Program-made: the position numbers and the translations under genes
Shown here: piece by piece, positions 32,426 through 41,495 of the stretch
Layout: each line of letters begins with the position of its first letter
How positions within the stretch are numbered: the first letter of the stretch is position 1
Source: GCA-2861595 sp035525365
GTDB lineage: Bacteria; Actinomycetota; Acidimicrobiia; Acidimicrobiales; GCA-2861595
Assembly: GCA_035525365.1 (NCBI GenBank)
Contig: DATLEK010000022.1
Location: 1-64,000 of the forward strand
DNA length: 64,000 bases
Reading direction: 5' to 3'
The notes under the pieces: generated by a model
The model's database searches: none
Seen by the model: the letters and a program-made list of their open reading frames with translations, nothing else
Told to the model about the DNA's origin: nothing

Positions 32426-34336
32426 TCAGGCTCCCGTCCTCACCACGACGAGGCCGAGCAGCACGGTGGCACCAATGGCGACACCAAGGGCGTAGTTGCG
32501 GACGTAGCCGGTCTGGACCTTCCGCAGCTGGCCGCCGCCGGAGCGGACGAGCGAGCCGAGCCCGTTGACGGCGCCGTCGATGACCCGGGCGTCGATGACC
32601 CGGGCGGAGAAGCTCGACAGGGCGTGACCCGGCTTCTCGATGAGCGTGGAGTAGAGGGCGTCGATGCCCCAGGCCCGCTTCAGGATGCTCGGCTCGAAGG
32701 CGGTTGTGCGCCGGCCCCGTACGAAAATGCCGTAGGCGATGGCGATGCCGACCAGGGCGGCGCCACCTGCGGCGGCGGCAAGGGCCTGCTTGTGGCCCGA
32801 CGTGGCGTCAACGTGCCGGAGGCTGTCGCCGAAGACGGGCTCCAAAAAGTGCTCGAGCCGGGCCCACTCGCCGAAGGGCAGGTTGAGCAGCCCGCCGGCG
32901 GCGGCCAGGCCGGCCAGCACGACCAGCGGCAGGGTCATCACCCACGGCCCCTCGTGGGGTGCCCGGGAGTGCGCGCCGGCGTGGGCGTCCGCATCGGCCG
33001 CCGGCACGTCCTTCCAACGCTCACCCCCGTAGAAAACGAGGAAGACCTGCCGGCTCATGTAGTAGGCGGTGAGGAGGGCGGTGATGACGCCGGCGCCCCA
33101 CAGCAGAGGGCTTTTCTCGTAGGCAGCCAGCAGGATGTCGTCCTTCGACCAGAAGCCGGCGAAGGGGGGAACGCCGGCGATGGCCAGCCAGCCGACGATG
33201 AAGGTGACGGCGGTGACAGGCATCAGCCGGCGCAGGGCGCCCATGTGCTTCATGTCCTGCTGGTCGTGCAGCCCGTGGATGACAGATCCGGCTCCGAGGA
33301 AGAGCAGGGCCTTGAAGAAGGCGTGGGTGACCATGTGGAAGATGGCGGCCACGTAGGCGCCGGAGCCGACAGCCAGGAACATGAAGCCGAGCTGGGAGAC
33401 GGTGGAGTAGGCCAACACCCGCTTGATGTCGTTCTGGGCACAGGCGACGGTGGCGGCGAAGAACGCAGTGGCCACGCCCACCACCGCGATCACGGTGAGG
33501 GCGTCCTCGGACAGGGCGAGGATCGGGCTCACCCGTGCCATCAGGTACACGCCGGCGGTCACCATGGTGGCGGCGTGAATGAGGGCCGACACCGGCGTCG
33601 GGCCCTCCATGGCGTCGGGAAGCCACACGAAGAGCGGCAACTGGGCCGACTTCCCGCAGGCGCCCACGAAAAGCAGCAGGGCGACGGCCGTGGCCGTGGT
33701 GGCGGAGAGAACGTCCACCCTCGACAGCACGCCGTTGTAGTCGAGGGTGCCGAAGGTGGTGAAGATCAGGAACATGGCGATCATGAAGCCGAAGTCACCG
33801 ACCCGGTTGACCACGAAGGCCTTCTTGCCGGCGCTGGCCGCCGAGTTCCGCTCGAACCAGAAGGACACGAGCAGGTACGAACACGCCCCCACCCCCTCCC
33901 AGCCGAGGAACGTGAGCAGGAAGCTGTCGCCGAGCACGAGCATGAGCATCGAGAAGGCGAACAGGTTCAGGTACACGAAGAACCGGGGGTAACGCTCGTC
34001 GCCCTTCATGTAGCCGATGGAGTAGAGGTGGATCAGGGTCCCCACGCCCGTGACGAACAGGGCCATGGTGATCGAGAGAGGGTCGATGAGGAGGCCGGCC
34101 TTTACCTCGAAGCCGCCGGCCTTGATCCAGGTGAAGATGGGCTTGGAGACAGAACGCGCATGTTCGTCCTCGCTCAGCAGCTGTACGAACGTGACCAGCG
34201 AGGCGACAAAGGCCAGGCCGATGGCCGAGGTGGCCACCCAGCCGGCCCCGGGATCACCGGCACGTCGTCCCATGCAGACCAGCAGGACGAAGCCGGCCAG
34301 AGGAAGGGCGGGGATGAGATAGGCGGCGTCGAGCAA
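32426..34336 (-). CDS. nuoL: NADH-quinone oxidoreductase subunit L (second operon)
   Basis: This 636-residue antiporter-like subunit carries the lateral helix. PLFVWLPDAMEGPTPVSALI and the following HAATMVTAGVYLMAR are the signature. Note VWLPDAMEGP instead of the HTWLPDAMAGP of the first-operon copy, so the His is missing. The start is a TTG at 34336, the only plausible start in the short gap after the nuoK stop (34349). ALQR-like C-terminal hydrophobic segments (VRNYALGVAIGATVLLGLVV) close the protein. Confidence 0.94.
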   Translation of the reverse strand: MLDAAYLIPALPLAGFVLLVCMGRRAGDPGAGWVATSAIGLAFVASLVTFVQLLSEDEHARSVSKPIFTWIKAGGFEVKAGLLIDPLSITMALFVTGVGTLIHLYSIGYMKGDERYPRFFVYLNLFAFSMLMLVLGDSFLLTFLGWEGVGACSYLLVSFWFERNSAASAGKKAFVVNRVGDFGFMIAMFLIFTTFGTLDYNGVLSRVDVLSATTATAVALLLFVGACGKSAQLPLFVWLPDAMEGPTPVSALIHAATMVTAGVYLMARVSPILALSEDALTVIAVVGVATAFFAATVACAQNDIKRVLAYSTVSQLGFMFLAVGSGAYVAAIFHMVTHAFFKALLFLGAGSVIHGLHDQQDMKHMGALRRLMPVTAVTFIVGWLAIAGVPPFAGFWSKDDILLAAYEKSPLLWGAGVITALLTAYYMSRQVFLVFYGGERWKDVPAADADAHAGAHSRAPHEGPWVMTLPLVVLAGLAAAGGLLNLPFGEWARLEHFLEPVFGDSLRHVDATSGHKQALAAAAGGAALVGIAIAYGIFVRGRRTTAFEPSILKRAWGIDALYSTLIEKPGHALSSFSARVIDARVIDGAVNGLGSLVRSGGGQLRKVQTGYVRNYALGVAIGATVLLGLVVVRTGA

Positions 34337-34348
34337 GCTGGGGCCGAG

Positions 34349-34654
34349 CTATCCCTTGAGGAGGTGGAGGTCGTCGGCGGTGGTACCGCCCCGTCGCCGG
34401 AAGATGGACACGATGATCCCTAGCCCCACCACGACCTCGGCGGCGGCCACCACGAGCACGAAGAAGACGAGGGCTTGGCCGCCTATGTCGTCGAGCATGC
34501 GGGCGAAGGTGACGAAGGTGAGGTTGACGGCGTTGAGCATCAACTCGACGCACATGAACATCACCAGCACGTTCCGGCGTACGAGGAGACCCACACCGCC
34601 GATGGTGAACAACACGGCCGCCAAAGTGAGGTACCACGCGCCGTCGACCGTCAC
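34349..34654 (-). CDS. nuoK: NADH-quinone oxidoreductase subunit K (second operon)
   Basis: This is a 101-residue, three-helix membrane subunit. FMCVELMLNAVNLTFVTFAR and VVAAAEVVVGLGIIVSIF contain the paired membrane glutamates. The C-terminal DDLHLLKG resembles DLMKG of the first copy. The start is a GTG at 34654 that overlaps the last 4 bases of nuoJ (GTGA), which fits translational coupling. Confidence 0.95.
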   Translation of the reverse strand: MTVDGAWYLTLAAVLFTIGGVGLLVRRNVLVMFMCVELMLNAVNLTFVTFARMLDDIGGQALVFFVLVVAAAEVVVGLGIIVSIFRRRGGTTADDLHLLKG

Positions 34655-35250
34655 AGGGGGAAGACCTCAGAGACGCGGCGGGTGCCGGGATCTTCTGCTT
34701 CGAGCTGCTCGGGCGGTTCCGGAGGGGGCCGGCGGGACAGCACCACGGCACCCACCACGGCGATGACCAGCAGCACGGACGTGATCTCGAAGGCCAGCAG
34801 GTAACGGGTGAACAACGACGTGGCCAGCTTCTCGACGTTGGCGCCGGGGCCGCTGGCCGGCCCCGCCACCGACTGCGCCCCGGTGACCCAACCCGTGCCA
34901 CGGGTGAGCAGGACCAGTTCGGCGATCGTGACGATGCCCAGCAGGAAGGCCATGGGCCGTTGACCCCGTAGCTCCTCTCTGGCCACATTCTCCTTCCGGT
35001 CCACGCCCAGGAGCATGATCACGAACAGGAACAGCACGACGATGGCGCCGGCGTAGACGATCACCTGGACGGCAGCGAGGAAGTGCGCCTCCTGGGCGAC
35101 GAAGAGCACGGCGACGCCAAAAAGGGTCATCACCAGCGAGAGGGCTGCGTGAACGGGGTTGGCCGAGACCACCACGCCGATCGCTCCCGCCAACACGATT
35201 ATGGCCGAGGCGCCGAACACGGCGACGTCGACCTGAGTGGCGGCCAGCAC
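34651..35250 (-). CDS. nuoJ: NADH-quinone oxidoreductase subunit J (second operon)
   Basis: This membrane subunit of about 199 residues has NPVHAALSLVMTLFGVAVLF and AAVQVIVYAGAIVVLFLFVI as the family core. The C-terminal hydrophilic tail (RRPPPEPPEQLEAEDPGT) is longer than in the 164-residue first copy. The GTG at 35250 is preferred because it begins just before the first helix. It leaves 40 nt after nuoI, longer than other gaps in this operon. An alternative start further upstream would lack any membrane character. Confidence 0.9.
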   Translation of the reverse strand: MLAATQVDVAVFGASAIIVLAGAIGVVVSANPVHAALSLVMTLFGVAVLFVAQEAHFLAAVQVIVYAGAIVVLFLFVIMLLGVDRKENVAREELRGQRPMAFLLGIVTIAELVLLTRGTGWVTGAQSVAGPASGPGANVEKLATSLFTRYLLAFEITSVLLVIAVVGAVVLSRRPPPEPPEQLEAEDPGTRRVSEVFPL

Positions 35251-35290
35251 GAGCCCGGAGGCTAGCCGAGCCGGTCCTCCCAGAAGCCCT

Positions 35291-35908
35291 TTAGGCTCCT
35301 TCGGACTCGCCGCCACGCCGGTCGAGGGACTGGCCGGCTTCGGGCGGGCGCACGCCGTACCCGAGCTCACCCGACCATTGAACCCGCCCCTCGAAGTCGA
35401 CGGCACCCGAAGGTGCAGTGGCACGGACCCATGCCGACGTGTGCTCGTCTTCACCGTCGCGCCAGTCCTCCCAGGGCTGGTGGCGGGGCCGGCCGTCGTC
35501 GTCGACCACCAACTCCTCCTTGGTGTAAATGGCGTCCTGGCGGTTGGTGAAGGAGAACTCGAACAGCTTGCTCTCGGTTATGGCCTCGGTTGGGCAGGCC
35601 TCGACGCACAGGTCGCAATGAATGCAGCGCAGGTAGTTGATCTCGTACACGAAGCCGAACCGCTCGCCTGGCGACACCGGCGCCTCCGGCGGGTTGTCGG
35701 CCCCGCGGACGTAGATGCAGTGAGCGGGGCACACGCCGGCACAGAGCTCGCAGCCGATGCACTTCTCCATTCCGTCCTCGTAGCGGTTGAGCACGTGGCG
35801 ACCGTGGAGCCGTTCGGGCTTCGGGCGCTTCTCCTCCGGGTACTGGGTGGTGACCCGGTCGTCGAAAAGGGTCTTGAAGGTGACCTTGAACCCGTCGAGA
35901 TAGCCCAT
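35291..35908 (-). CDS. nuoI: NADH-quinone oxidoreductase subunit I (second operon)
   Basis: This 205-residue subunit has two [4Fe-4S] motifs, CIGCELCAGVCPAHC (residues 50-64) and CIHCDLCVEACPTEA, for clusters N6a and N6b. It begins GYLDGFKVTFKTLFDDRVTT, like other actinobacterial NuoI. A C-terminal extension of about 65 residues after the second motif is longer than usual and Gly/Glu-rich. ATG at 35908 lies 4 nt after the nuoH stop. Confidence 0.95.
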   Translation of the reverse strand: MGYLDGFKVTFKTLFDDRVTTQYPEEKRPKPERLHGRHVLNRYEDGMEKCIGCELCAGVCPAHCIYVRGADNPPEAPVSPGERFGFVYEINYLRCIHCDLCVEACPTEAITESKLFEFSFTNRQDAIYTKEELVVDDDGRPRHQPWEDWRDGEDEHTSAWVRATAPSGAVDFEGRVQWSGELGYGVRPPEAGQSLDRRGGESEGA

Positions 35909-35912
35909 GGGG

Positions 35913-37091
35913 TCAGCCTGCCTTTCTGAGTGCGGCCGTGGCCGCAGCGGCGTCGTCGGTGGCGCTCTGACCGACCCGTACGGCCCGCAGGAGCACGAGG
36001 CCGCAAAGGATGCCGCCGGCGAAGACGACGAAGCCGTAGCGGCGGTTGAGGATCATGGCGGCCAGGACGAGCAACCAGAACAGCGAAAGCGGGATCAGCT
36101 TCTTCCACCCGAGATCCATGAGCTGGTCGTAGCGCAGCCGCGGCAGCGTGGCCCGGAGCCACACGTAGGTGAAGAGGAAAATCATCAACTTGGCGAGGAA
36201 CCAGAAGACCGGGAGCAGCGCGCCGGGGAAGCCGCTGTCGGGCCCGGGGCCACTGGGCCCGCCCAGGAACAGGGTGACCACGATGGCCGACATGGTGACC
36301 GTGTTCATGAACTCGGCGAGGAAGAACAAGGCGAAACGCAATGAGGAGTACTCGGTGTGGAAGCCGCCCACCAGCTCCTGTTCGGCCTCGACCAGGTCGA
36401 ACGGGGGCCGGTTCAGCTCCGCCGTGGCGGCCAGCAGGAAGATGCCGAAGGGGAGGAACCCCAGGCGGAACAGGTTCCAGTCGAACACCGAGCCGGATTG
36501 TTCGGACACGATGTCGCTGGTGAGCAGCGAGCCTGTCACCAGCACCACCGCCGCCACCGACAGCCCGAGAGCCGCCTCGTAGGAGACCATCTGGGCCGAG
36601 GCGCGGACCGATCCCAGGAGCGGGTATTTGGAGCCGGACGACCAACCGGCCAGCATCACCCCGTAGACGGCTACCGAGGACATGGCGAGCAGGAACAGGA
36701 TCCCTACCGGAGGATCGGCGAGCTGAAGGCGCGTCTCACGGCCACCGATGCTGATCACCCCTCCGAGGGGCACGACGGCAAAAGCGAGGAAAGCAGGCAC
36801 GATCGACAGGTAGGGCGCCAGGCGGAAGATGCGCCGGTCGGCCTGCTCGGGCAGGAGGTCCTCTTTGAAGAACAGCTTGATTCCATCGGCCAGCGTCTGC
36901 AGCATCCCCCATGGCCCCGCCCGGTTGGGGCCGATGCGGTTCTGCATGTCGGAAACGAGCTTGCGCTCGAACCACACCATGAACAGCACCGATACCATGA
37001 GGGCGACGAACGCCACTCCGGTCTTGAGAAGGACGATCAGGATCACCGCACCGTCGACGCCGCCGACGAAGAGCGGGTCTCCAGCGACCAT
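35913..37091 (-). CDS. nuoH: NADH-quinone oxidoreductase subunit H (second operon)
   Basis: This 392-residue, eight-helix subunit contains RIGPNRAGPWGMLQTLADGI, TAELNRPPFDLVEAEQELVG, and GFHTEYSSLRFALFFLAEF, the classical quinone-chamber loops. It is closer to the textbook NuoH consensus than the first-operon copy (RIGPN versus RLGPM). The ATG at 37091 overlaps the nuoG stop (TGATG); a GTG one codon earlier is also possible. Confidence 0.96.
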   Translation of the reverse strand: MVAGDPLFVGGVDGAVILIVLLKTGVAFVALMVSVLFMVWFERKLVSDMQNRIGPNRAGPWGMLQTLADGIKLFFKEDLLPEQADRRIFRLAPYLSIVPAFLAFAVVPLGGVISIGGRETRLQLADPPVGILFLLAMSSVAVYGVMLAGWSSGSKYPLLGSVRASAQMVSYEAALGLSVAAVVLVTGSLLTSDIVSEQSGSVFDWNLFRLGFLPFGIFLLAATAELNRPPFDLVEAEQELVGGFHTEYSSLRFALFFLAEFMNTVTMSAIVVTLFLGGPSGPGPDSGFPGALLPVFWFLAKLMIFLFTYVWLRATLPRLRYDQLMDLGWKKLIPLSLFWLLVLAAMILNRRYGFVVFAGGILCGLVLLRAVRVGQSATDDAAAATAALRKAG

Positions 37092-39619
37092 CACGGCGTC
37101 TCGAGACGCAGGTCGGTTACGGCGACGGTGGCGTCGATGATCTCGCCGGCGCTGGCCTCGCCGGCGCCGGCGTCGAACGGCAGCCAGACCGAGCCGCGGG
37201 GAACGCCGGTATCGGGAACCGCCTCGGCCAGGAACGTGACACGGTTGGAGCGGACCCGGACCTGGCCGCCCTGCCCCCTGCCCAGCCGCTCCAGGTCATA
37301 CGGGTTGGCCCGCAGCTTCAGCGGGGCACCCAATGAAGCCATGGCCGGCGCGTGCTGCGTCAAGGTGCCGTGGTCGTAGAGAGTGCGGCCGGTGATCAGC
37401 CGCAACGAGTAGCCGTCCAGCGGCGGCAGCGGCTGCTCCGCCTGGTCGGCCGACCACGTGACCATCGCCGGTGCGACGCCCGATTCGGTCGGCGTCGCCC
37501 CGGCCAAGGGTGCCACGACGCCGTCGCGGTGCCGGCGGTCGGTGAGGAGCGACGGGCTGATGCCGCTGCGGGAGGGCGCCAGCCGCTCCACCTCCTGCCA
37601 GATGTCCTCCAGGCTCTCCACCCCGAGGTCGGCACCCAGATGAAAGGCGAGTTCGGCGGCGATCATCCAATCGGGCCAGGCGACGCCGGGCGGGACGATC
37701 TTCTGCCCCAGGCGGGTGATGCGCCCCTCGAGGTTGGTCGTGGTGCCCGCTCGCTCGGCGAATGAGGCGGCGGGCAGCACGACATCGGCCTGGCTGGAGG
37801 ACGCGGTGAGGAAGGTGTCGACGGCGACGACGAAGCTGGCGCCGGACACAGCGGCCCGGGCCAGGTGGCGGTCAGGGAAATCGGAACGGGGGTCAGCGCC
37901 CAGAAGCACAAGACCCTGAACCCGACCCTGGGCAGCCGCGGCGAGAATGGCGCCGGCGTCGAGGCCTCGGCCTTCCGGGACCGTCCCCCAGGCGTGTTTG
38001 AACCACTCCCGCCCGGCGTCGAGAGTCACCCGCCCCGGAAGCATTCCCGGTGCCAGGCCCATGTCGAGGGCGCCCAGGACGTTGGCCCGCCGCAGGGCGG
38101 GAAGAAAACGGGATCCACTGAGTCCGGTGGCCAGGATGCTGGCGGCGGCGGCGATCGATTCGGCAGGCTCGGCCAGGGAAGGCCGTCCCAGCACCACCAC
38201 GACACCGTCGACTTCGAGCACCTTGCGAGCGGCGGCGATGGCGGCCGCCGGGACACCGGCCACCTCTGACGTTGTGGTCCCGTCAACCAGAGCCCCGGCC
38301 AGAGCCGCCGCTTCCCCGGGGCGGTAGGTGAGACTTGTCTGGCAGTGGCGCGACATCCCCGTTCGGCGGGGCGTCAACTCGACGAAGGGAACACCCGAGT
38401 CGAGGGCCGCAGCCCGGAGACGGAGGTAGAGGACGGGCAGCTCCTCCTTGAGGTCCGGGGCCAAAAGGACCACCGCCGGGGCCGAGCAGGCGTCGTCGAT
38501 GGTCGCACGGGGAAGGCCGAGCACCAGCTCGGCAGCGAGGCCGTCGCCGAGCTGGGCGTCGACGTTGTCGGTGCCGAGCACGCCCTTGGCCAATTTGGCC
38601 CACGCGTACGCGTCCTCGTTGGGGAGCCGGGCCCCGCCGAGAACGGCTATGGACGCCGGCCCGTGCACCTTGCGGGCATCGTCCAGTCCCCGTGCCGCCG
38701 CCTCCAGCGCCTCGCCCCATGATGCTTCCACCAGCTCACCGTTCTTGCGGACCAACGGGTGCGTCAGGCGCTCCGGTGAGTTGACGTTCTCGTAGCTGTA
38801 GCGACCCTTGTCGCAGAGCCAGCCGTGGTTGACCGGGTCACTGTCGAGGCCTATGTAACGGGTGATCTCCGGGCCCGAGGACTGGACGGCGATACGGCAT
38901 CCGACGCTGCACATGGTGCAGGTGCTCTCGACCTGCTCCAGGTCCCAGGGGCGCGCCTTGAAGCGGTAGGGCTTGGACAGCAGGGCGCCGACCGGGCAGA
39001 TCTGAACGGTGTTGCCGGAGAAGTAGGACGCGAACGGCTGGTCGGGGAAAGTGGCCACCTCGATGTGGTCACCCCGGCCCTTGAACTCGATGAGAGGATC
39101 GCCGGCGACCTCATCTGCGAACCGGGTGCACCGATCGCACTGGATGCAGCGCTCCCGATCGAGGTACACCAGGTCGGAAAGGGCGATGGGCTTTGCCCAG
39201 TGGCGCTTCTCCTCGACGAAGCGCGTCTCTCCGGGGCCGTAGGCCAGCGTCTGATCCTGAAGAGGGCACTCGCCGCCCTTGTCGCAGACCGGACAGTCGA
39301 GGGGATGGTTGACCAGCAGGAACTCGAGGACGCCGTCCTGGGCCTTCTTCACCTTGTCGGAGGTGGTGATCACCTCTTGGCCGTCGGCCACCGGGATGAA
39401 GCAGGCGGGGGCCAGGGCGAAGCCGCGCGGTCCCTTGACCTCCACCAGGCACATCCGGCACATGCCCACGGGCCGAAGCCGCGGGTGGTAGCAGAACCTC
39501 GGTATGTAGACGCCACCACGCTCCGCGGCGGCGATCACCATCTCGCCCGGATTGGCGGGCATCGCCTTCCCGTCGACGGTGATGGTGACCGTCCCGGTCT
39601 GGCTGGCGGTGTCAGCCAT
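37091..39619 (-). CDS. nuoG: NADH-quinone oxidoreductase subunit G
   Basis: This 842-residue peripheral subunit is a wire of iron-sulphur clusters. Ligand sets seen are: N1b with C43, C54, C57, C73; N5 with H105, C109, C112, C118; N4 with C158, C161, C164, C208; and N7 with C234, C237, C241 and C269 (C-x2-C-x3-C-x27-C). The presence of N7 is notable since many NuoG proteins lack it. The molybdopterin-oxidoreductase-like domain from about residue 230 has lost molybdenum ligands as usual. The ATG at 39619 overlaps the end of nuoF by 8 bp. This gene has no counterpart in the first nuo operon. Confidence 0.96.
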   Translation of the reverse strand: MADTASQTGTVTITVDGKAMPANPGEMVIAAAERGGVYIPRFCYHPRLRPVGMCRMCLVEVKGPRGFALAPACFIPVADGQEVITTSDKVKKAQDGVLEFLLVNHPLDCPVCDKGGECPLQDQTLAYGPGETRFVEEKRHWAKPIALSDLVYLDRERCIQCDRCTRFADEVAGDPLIEFKGRGDHIEVATFPDQPFASYFSGNTVQICPVGALLSKPYRFKARPWDLEQVESTCTMCSVGCRIAVQSSGPEITRYIGLDSDPVNHGWLCDKGRYSYENVNSPERLTHPLVRKNGELVEASWGEALEAAARGLDDARKVHGPASIAVLGGARLPNEDAYAWAKLAKGVLGTDNVDAQLGDGLAAELVLGLPRATIDDACSAPAVVLLAPDLKEELPVLYLRLRAAALDSGVPFVELTPRRTGMSRHCQTSLTYRPGEAAALAGALVDGTTTSEVAGVPAAAIAAARKVLEVDGVVVVLGRPSLAEPAESIAAAASILATGLSGSRFLPALRRANVLGALDMGLAPGMLPGRVTLDAGREWFKHAWGTVPEGRGLDAGAILAAAAQGRVQGLVLLGADPRSDFPDRHLARAAVSGASFVVAVDTFLTASSSQADVVLPAASFAERAGTTTNLEGRITRLGQKIVPPGVAWPDWMIAAELAFHLGADLGVESLEDIWQEVERLAPSRSGISPSLLTDRRHRDGVVAPLAGATPTESGVAPAMVTWSADQAEQPLPPLDGYSLRLITGRTLYDHGTLTQHAPAMASLGAPLKLRANPYDLERLGRGQGGQVRVRSNRVTFLAEAVPDTGVPRGSVWLPFDAGAGEASAGEIIDATVAVTDLRLETP

Positions 39620-40916
39620 ACGGGCACGCTCCCTCTTTAACGTGGGTGAGGAACTCGTCCCGGAACATGTTGACGCCCGACTTGATGGATGAGGGGATGG
39701 ACGGGCCGAGCACGCAGATCGTGGTCTGCTGGGGCGGCCAGCCGAGACCTGGGGCGATGTTGTCGCAAACGTCGAGGAGCAGCTCGAGGTCCTCTTCGCG
39801 TCCCGCACCCTGCTCTATCCGGCGCATGATCTTCTCCAGCCACCCGCTCCCTTCACGGCAGGGTGTGCACTGACCGCACGACTCGCGGTCGAAGAAACGG
39901 GTGATTCGCCAGACGGCGCGAACGGCGCAGGTGGTTTCGTCCATGACCACCACCGAACCGGACCCGAGCATCGAACCTGCCTTTCCCACGGCGTCCTGAT
40001 CGAGGGGCATGTCGACCTGGTCGGGAGAGAACCACGGCGCGGAGACTCCGCCGGGGATGAATGCCTTCAACTGGTTGCCGTTGCGGATGCCTCCACCCAG
40101 GAGCGGGTCTTCGATCAGGTCCCGGAAAGTGACCTTGGCCATTTCGACCTCGTAGTTACCAGGCCGGTTCACGTGACCCGATACCGAGAAGATGCGTGTT
40201 CCGGTGGAACGCCCGATGCCCAGAGCGGCGAAGGCCGCTCCCCCGTTCTCGATGATCCAGGGCAGGTTGGACATCGTCTCCACGTTGTTGACCACGGTGG
40301 GAGCGCCGTAGAGCCCGATGGCCGCCGGGAAGAACGGGGGCTTGATCCGGGGAAATCCTCTCTTGCCCTCCAGGCTCTCTATCAGCGCGGTCTCCTCACC
40401 GCAGATGTAGGCACCCGCCCCGGGATGGATCACCACATCGATCGAGAAGCCCGATCCGAAGATGTTCCGGCCCACGGCGCCGTGTTCGTAAGCCTCGTTC
40501 ACCGCCGCCGTCATCCGCTCCATGCCCAAGGCGAATTCGCCTCGGACATATATGAAGGCCTGGGCCGCCCCAACGGCGTAAGCACAGATCAACACGCCCT
40601 CCAGGATCTGGTGGGGGTCGGTCTCCAACAGCATGTGGTCCTTGAAAGTGGCCGGCTCGCTCTCGTCGCCGTTCACGACGAGGTAAACGGGCTGCGCCTT
40701 CCGCAACATCGACCACTTCTTGCCGGCCTCGAACCCGGCACCGCCGCGGCCGAGAAGGTTGGACGTGAGGACCTCCTGGGTGATGGCTTCGGGCTCCATG
40801 GCGAGCGCCTTGCGCAGCCCCACGTAGCCACCGTTCTCCAGATAGGCCTTCAGCGTCCACGACTCGGGGATGGCGACTCTTCGGGTGACGATGGGCTTGG
40901 CGTCGGTGAGCGGCAT
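39612..40916 (-). CDS. nuoF: NADH-quinone oxidoreductase subunit F
   Basis: This 434-residue NADH-binding subunit has the FMN site GRGGAGFEAGKKW (56-68), the NADH loop GDESEPATFKDHMLLE, and GAGAYICGEETALIESLEG with the conserved Glu pair. The N3 [4Fe-4S] ligands are C347, C350 and C353 in SCGQCTPCREG, with C401 as the fourth. The ATG at 40916 overlaps the nuoE stop (ATGA). It is the only NADH dehydrogenase module in the window, so the first complex I has no dedicated one. Confidence 0.97.
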   Translation of the reverse strand: MPLTDAKPIVTRRVAIPESWTLKAYLENGGYVGLRKALAMEPEAITQEVLTSNLLGRGGAGFEAGKKWSMLRKAQPVYLVVNGDESEPATFKDHMLLETDPHQILEGVLICAYAVGAAQAFIYVRGEFALGMERMTAAVNEAYEHGAVGRNIFGSGFSIDVVIHPGAGAYICGEETALIESLEGKRGFPRIKPPFFPAAIGLYGAPTVVNNVETMSNLPWIIENGGAAFAALGIGRSTGTRIFSVSGHVNRPGNYEVEMAKVTFRDLIEDPLLGGGIRNGNQLKAFIPGGVSAPWFSPDQVDMPLDQDAVGKAGSMLGSGSVVVMDETTCAVRAVWRITRFFDRESCGQCTPCREGSGWLEKIMRRIEQGAGREEDLELLLDVCDNIAPGLGWPPQQTTICVLGPSIPSSIKSGVNMFRDEFLTHVKEGACPYG

Positions 40917-41482
40917 CAGGACTCTTCCTCCACTGCACTGCCGGGCAGCCCTACAGCGCGCCGTACGCGACACAGGGTGCCGTGGGGCGGGACCTGATGG
41001 GCCAGCTCACCGTCACGCAGGTACCCCACGAGCTTGTCGAAGCGCTCGTTCGTGACCGGGCCGAAGAAACGCCAGTTGACGGTGAGGCACGGCGCCGCGC
41101 CACACAGAGCCAGGCACTCCACCTCCTCCAAGGTGAACTCGCCATCCTCGGAGGTGGAGCCGGCCTTGATGCCGAGCTTCTGCTCGGCGTGTTCGAGCAA
41201 CTCCATACCTCCGTTCAGGAGACAGGCGATGTTCGTGCACACCGAGACCAGGTGGCGGCCGACCGGTTCGGTGAAGAACATGTCGTAGAAACTGGCTGTG
41301 CCGAGAACCTCGGCAGCGGTGAGCTCGAGCAACTCGGCCACATGGACGATGGCGTCCGGTGTGAGCCACCCGTCCTGCTCCTGGGCGACGTGAAGGATGG
41401 GGATCAATGCCGACCGCGGGACGGGGTAGAGGGCGATCAGGTCCTTGGCCCGCTGGAGGTTTTCCGAGCTCAGCCTGGCCAC
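40916..41482 (-). CDS. nuoE: NADH-quinone oxidoreductase subunit E
   Basis: This 188-residue thioredoxin-like subunit has the N1a [2Fe-2S] ligands C82 and C87 (VCTNIACLLNGG) and C123 and C127 (CLALCGAAPC). The N-terminal helical region matches the family, while the C-terminal about 35 residues (after LRDGELAHQVPPHG) are an extension. The start is a GTG at 41482, 13 nt after the nuoD stop. Confidence 0.95.
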   Translation of the reverse strand: MARLSSENLQRAKDLIALYPVPRSALIPILHVAQEQDGWLTPDAIVHVAELLELTAAEVLGTASFYDMFFTEPVGRHLVSVCTNIACLLNGGMELLEHAEQKLGIKAGSTSEDGEFTLEEVECLALCGAAPCLTVNWRFFGPVTNERFDKLVGYLRDGELAHQVPPHGTLCRVRRAVGLPGSAVEEES

Positions 41483-41495
41483 GTGTGCCCGCCTC

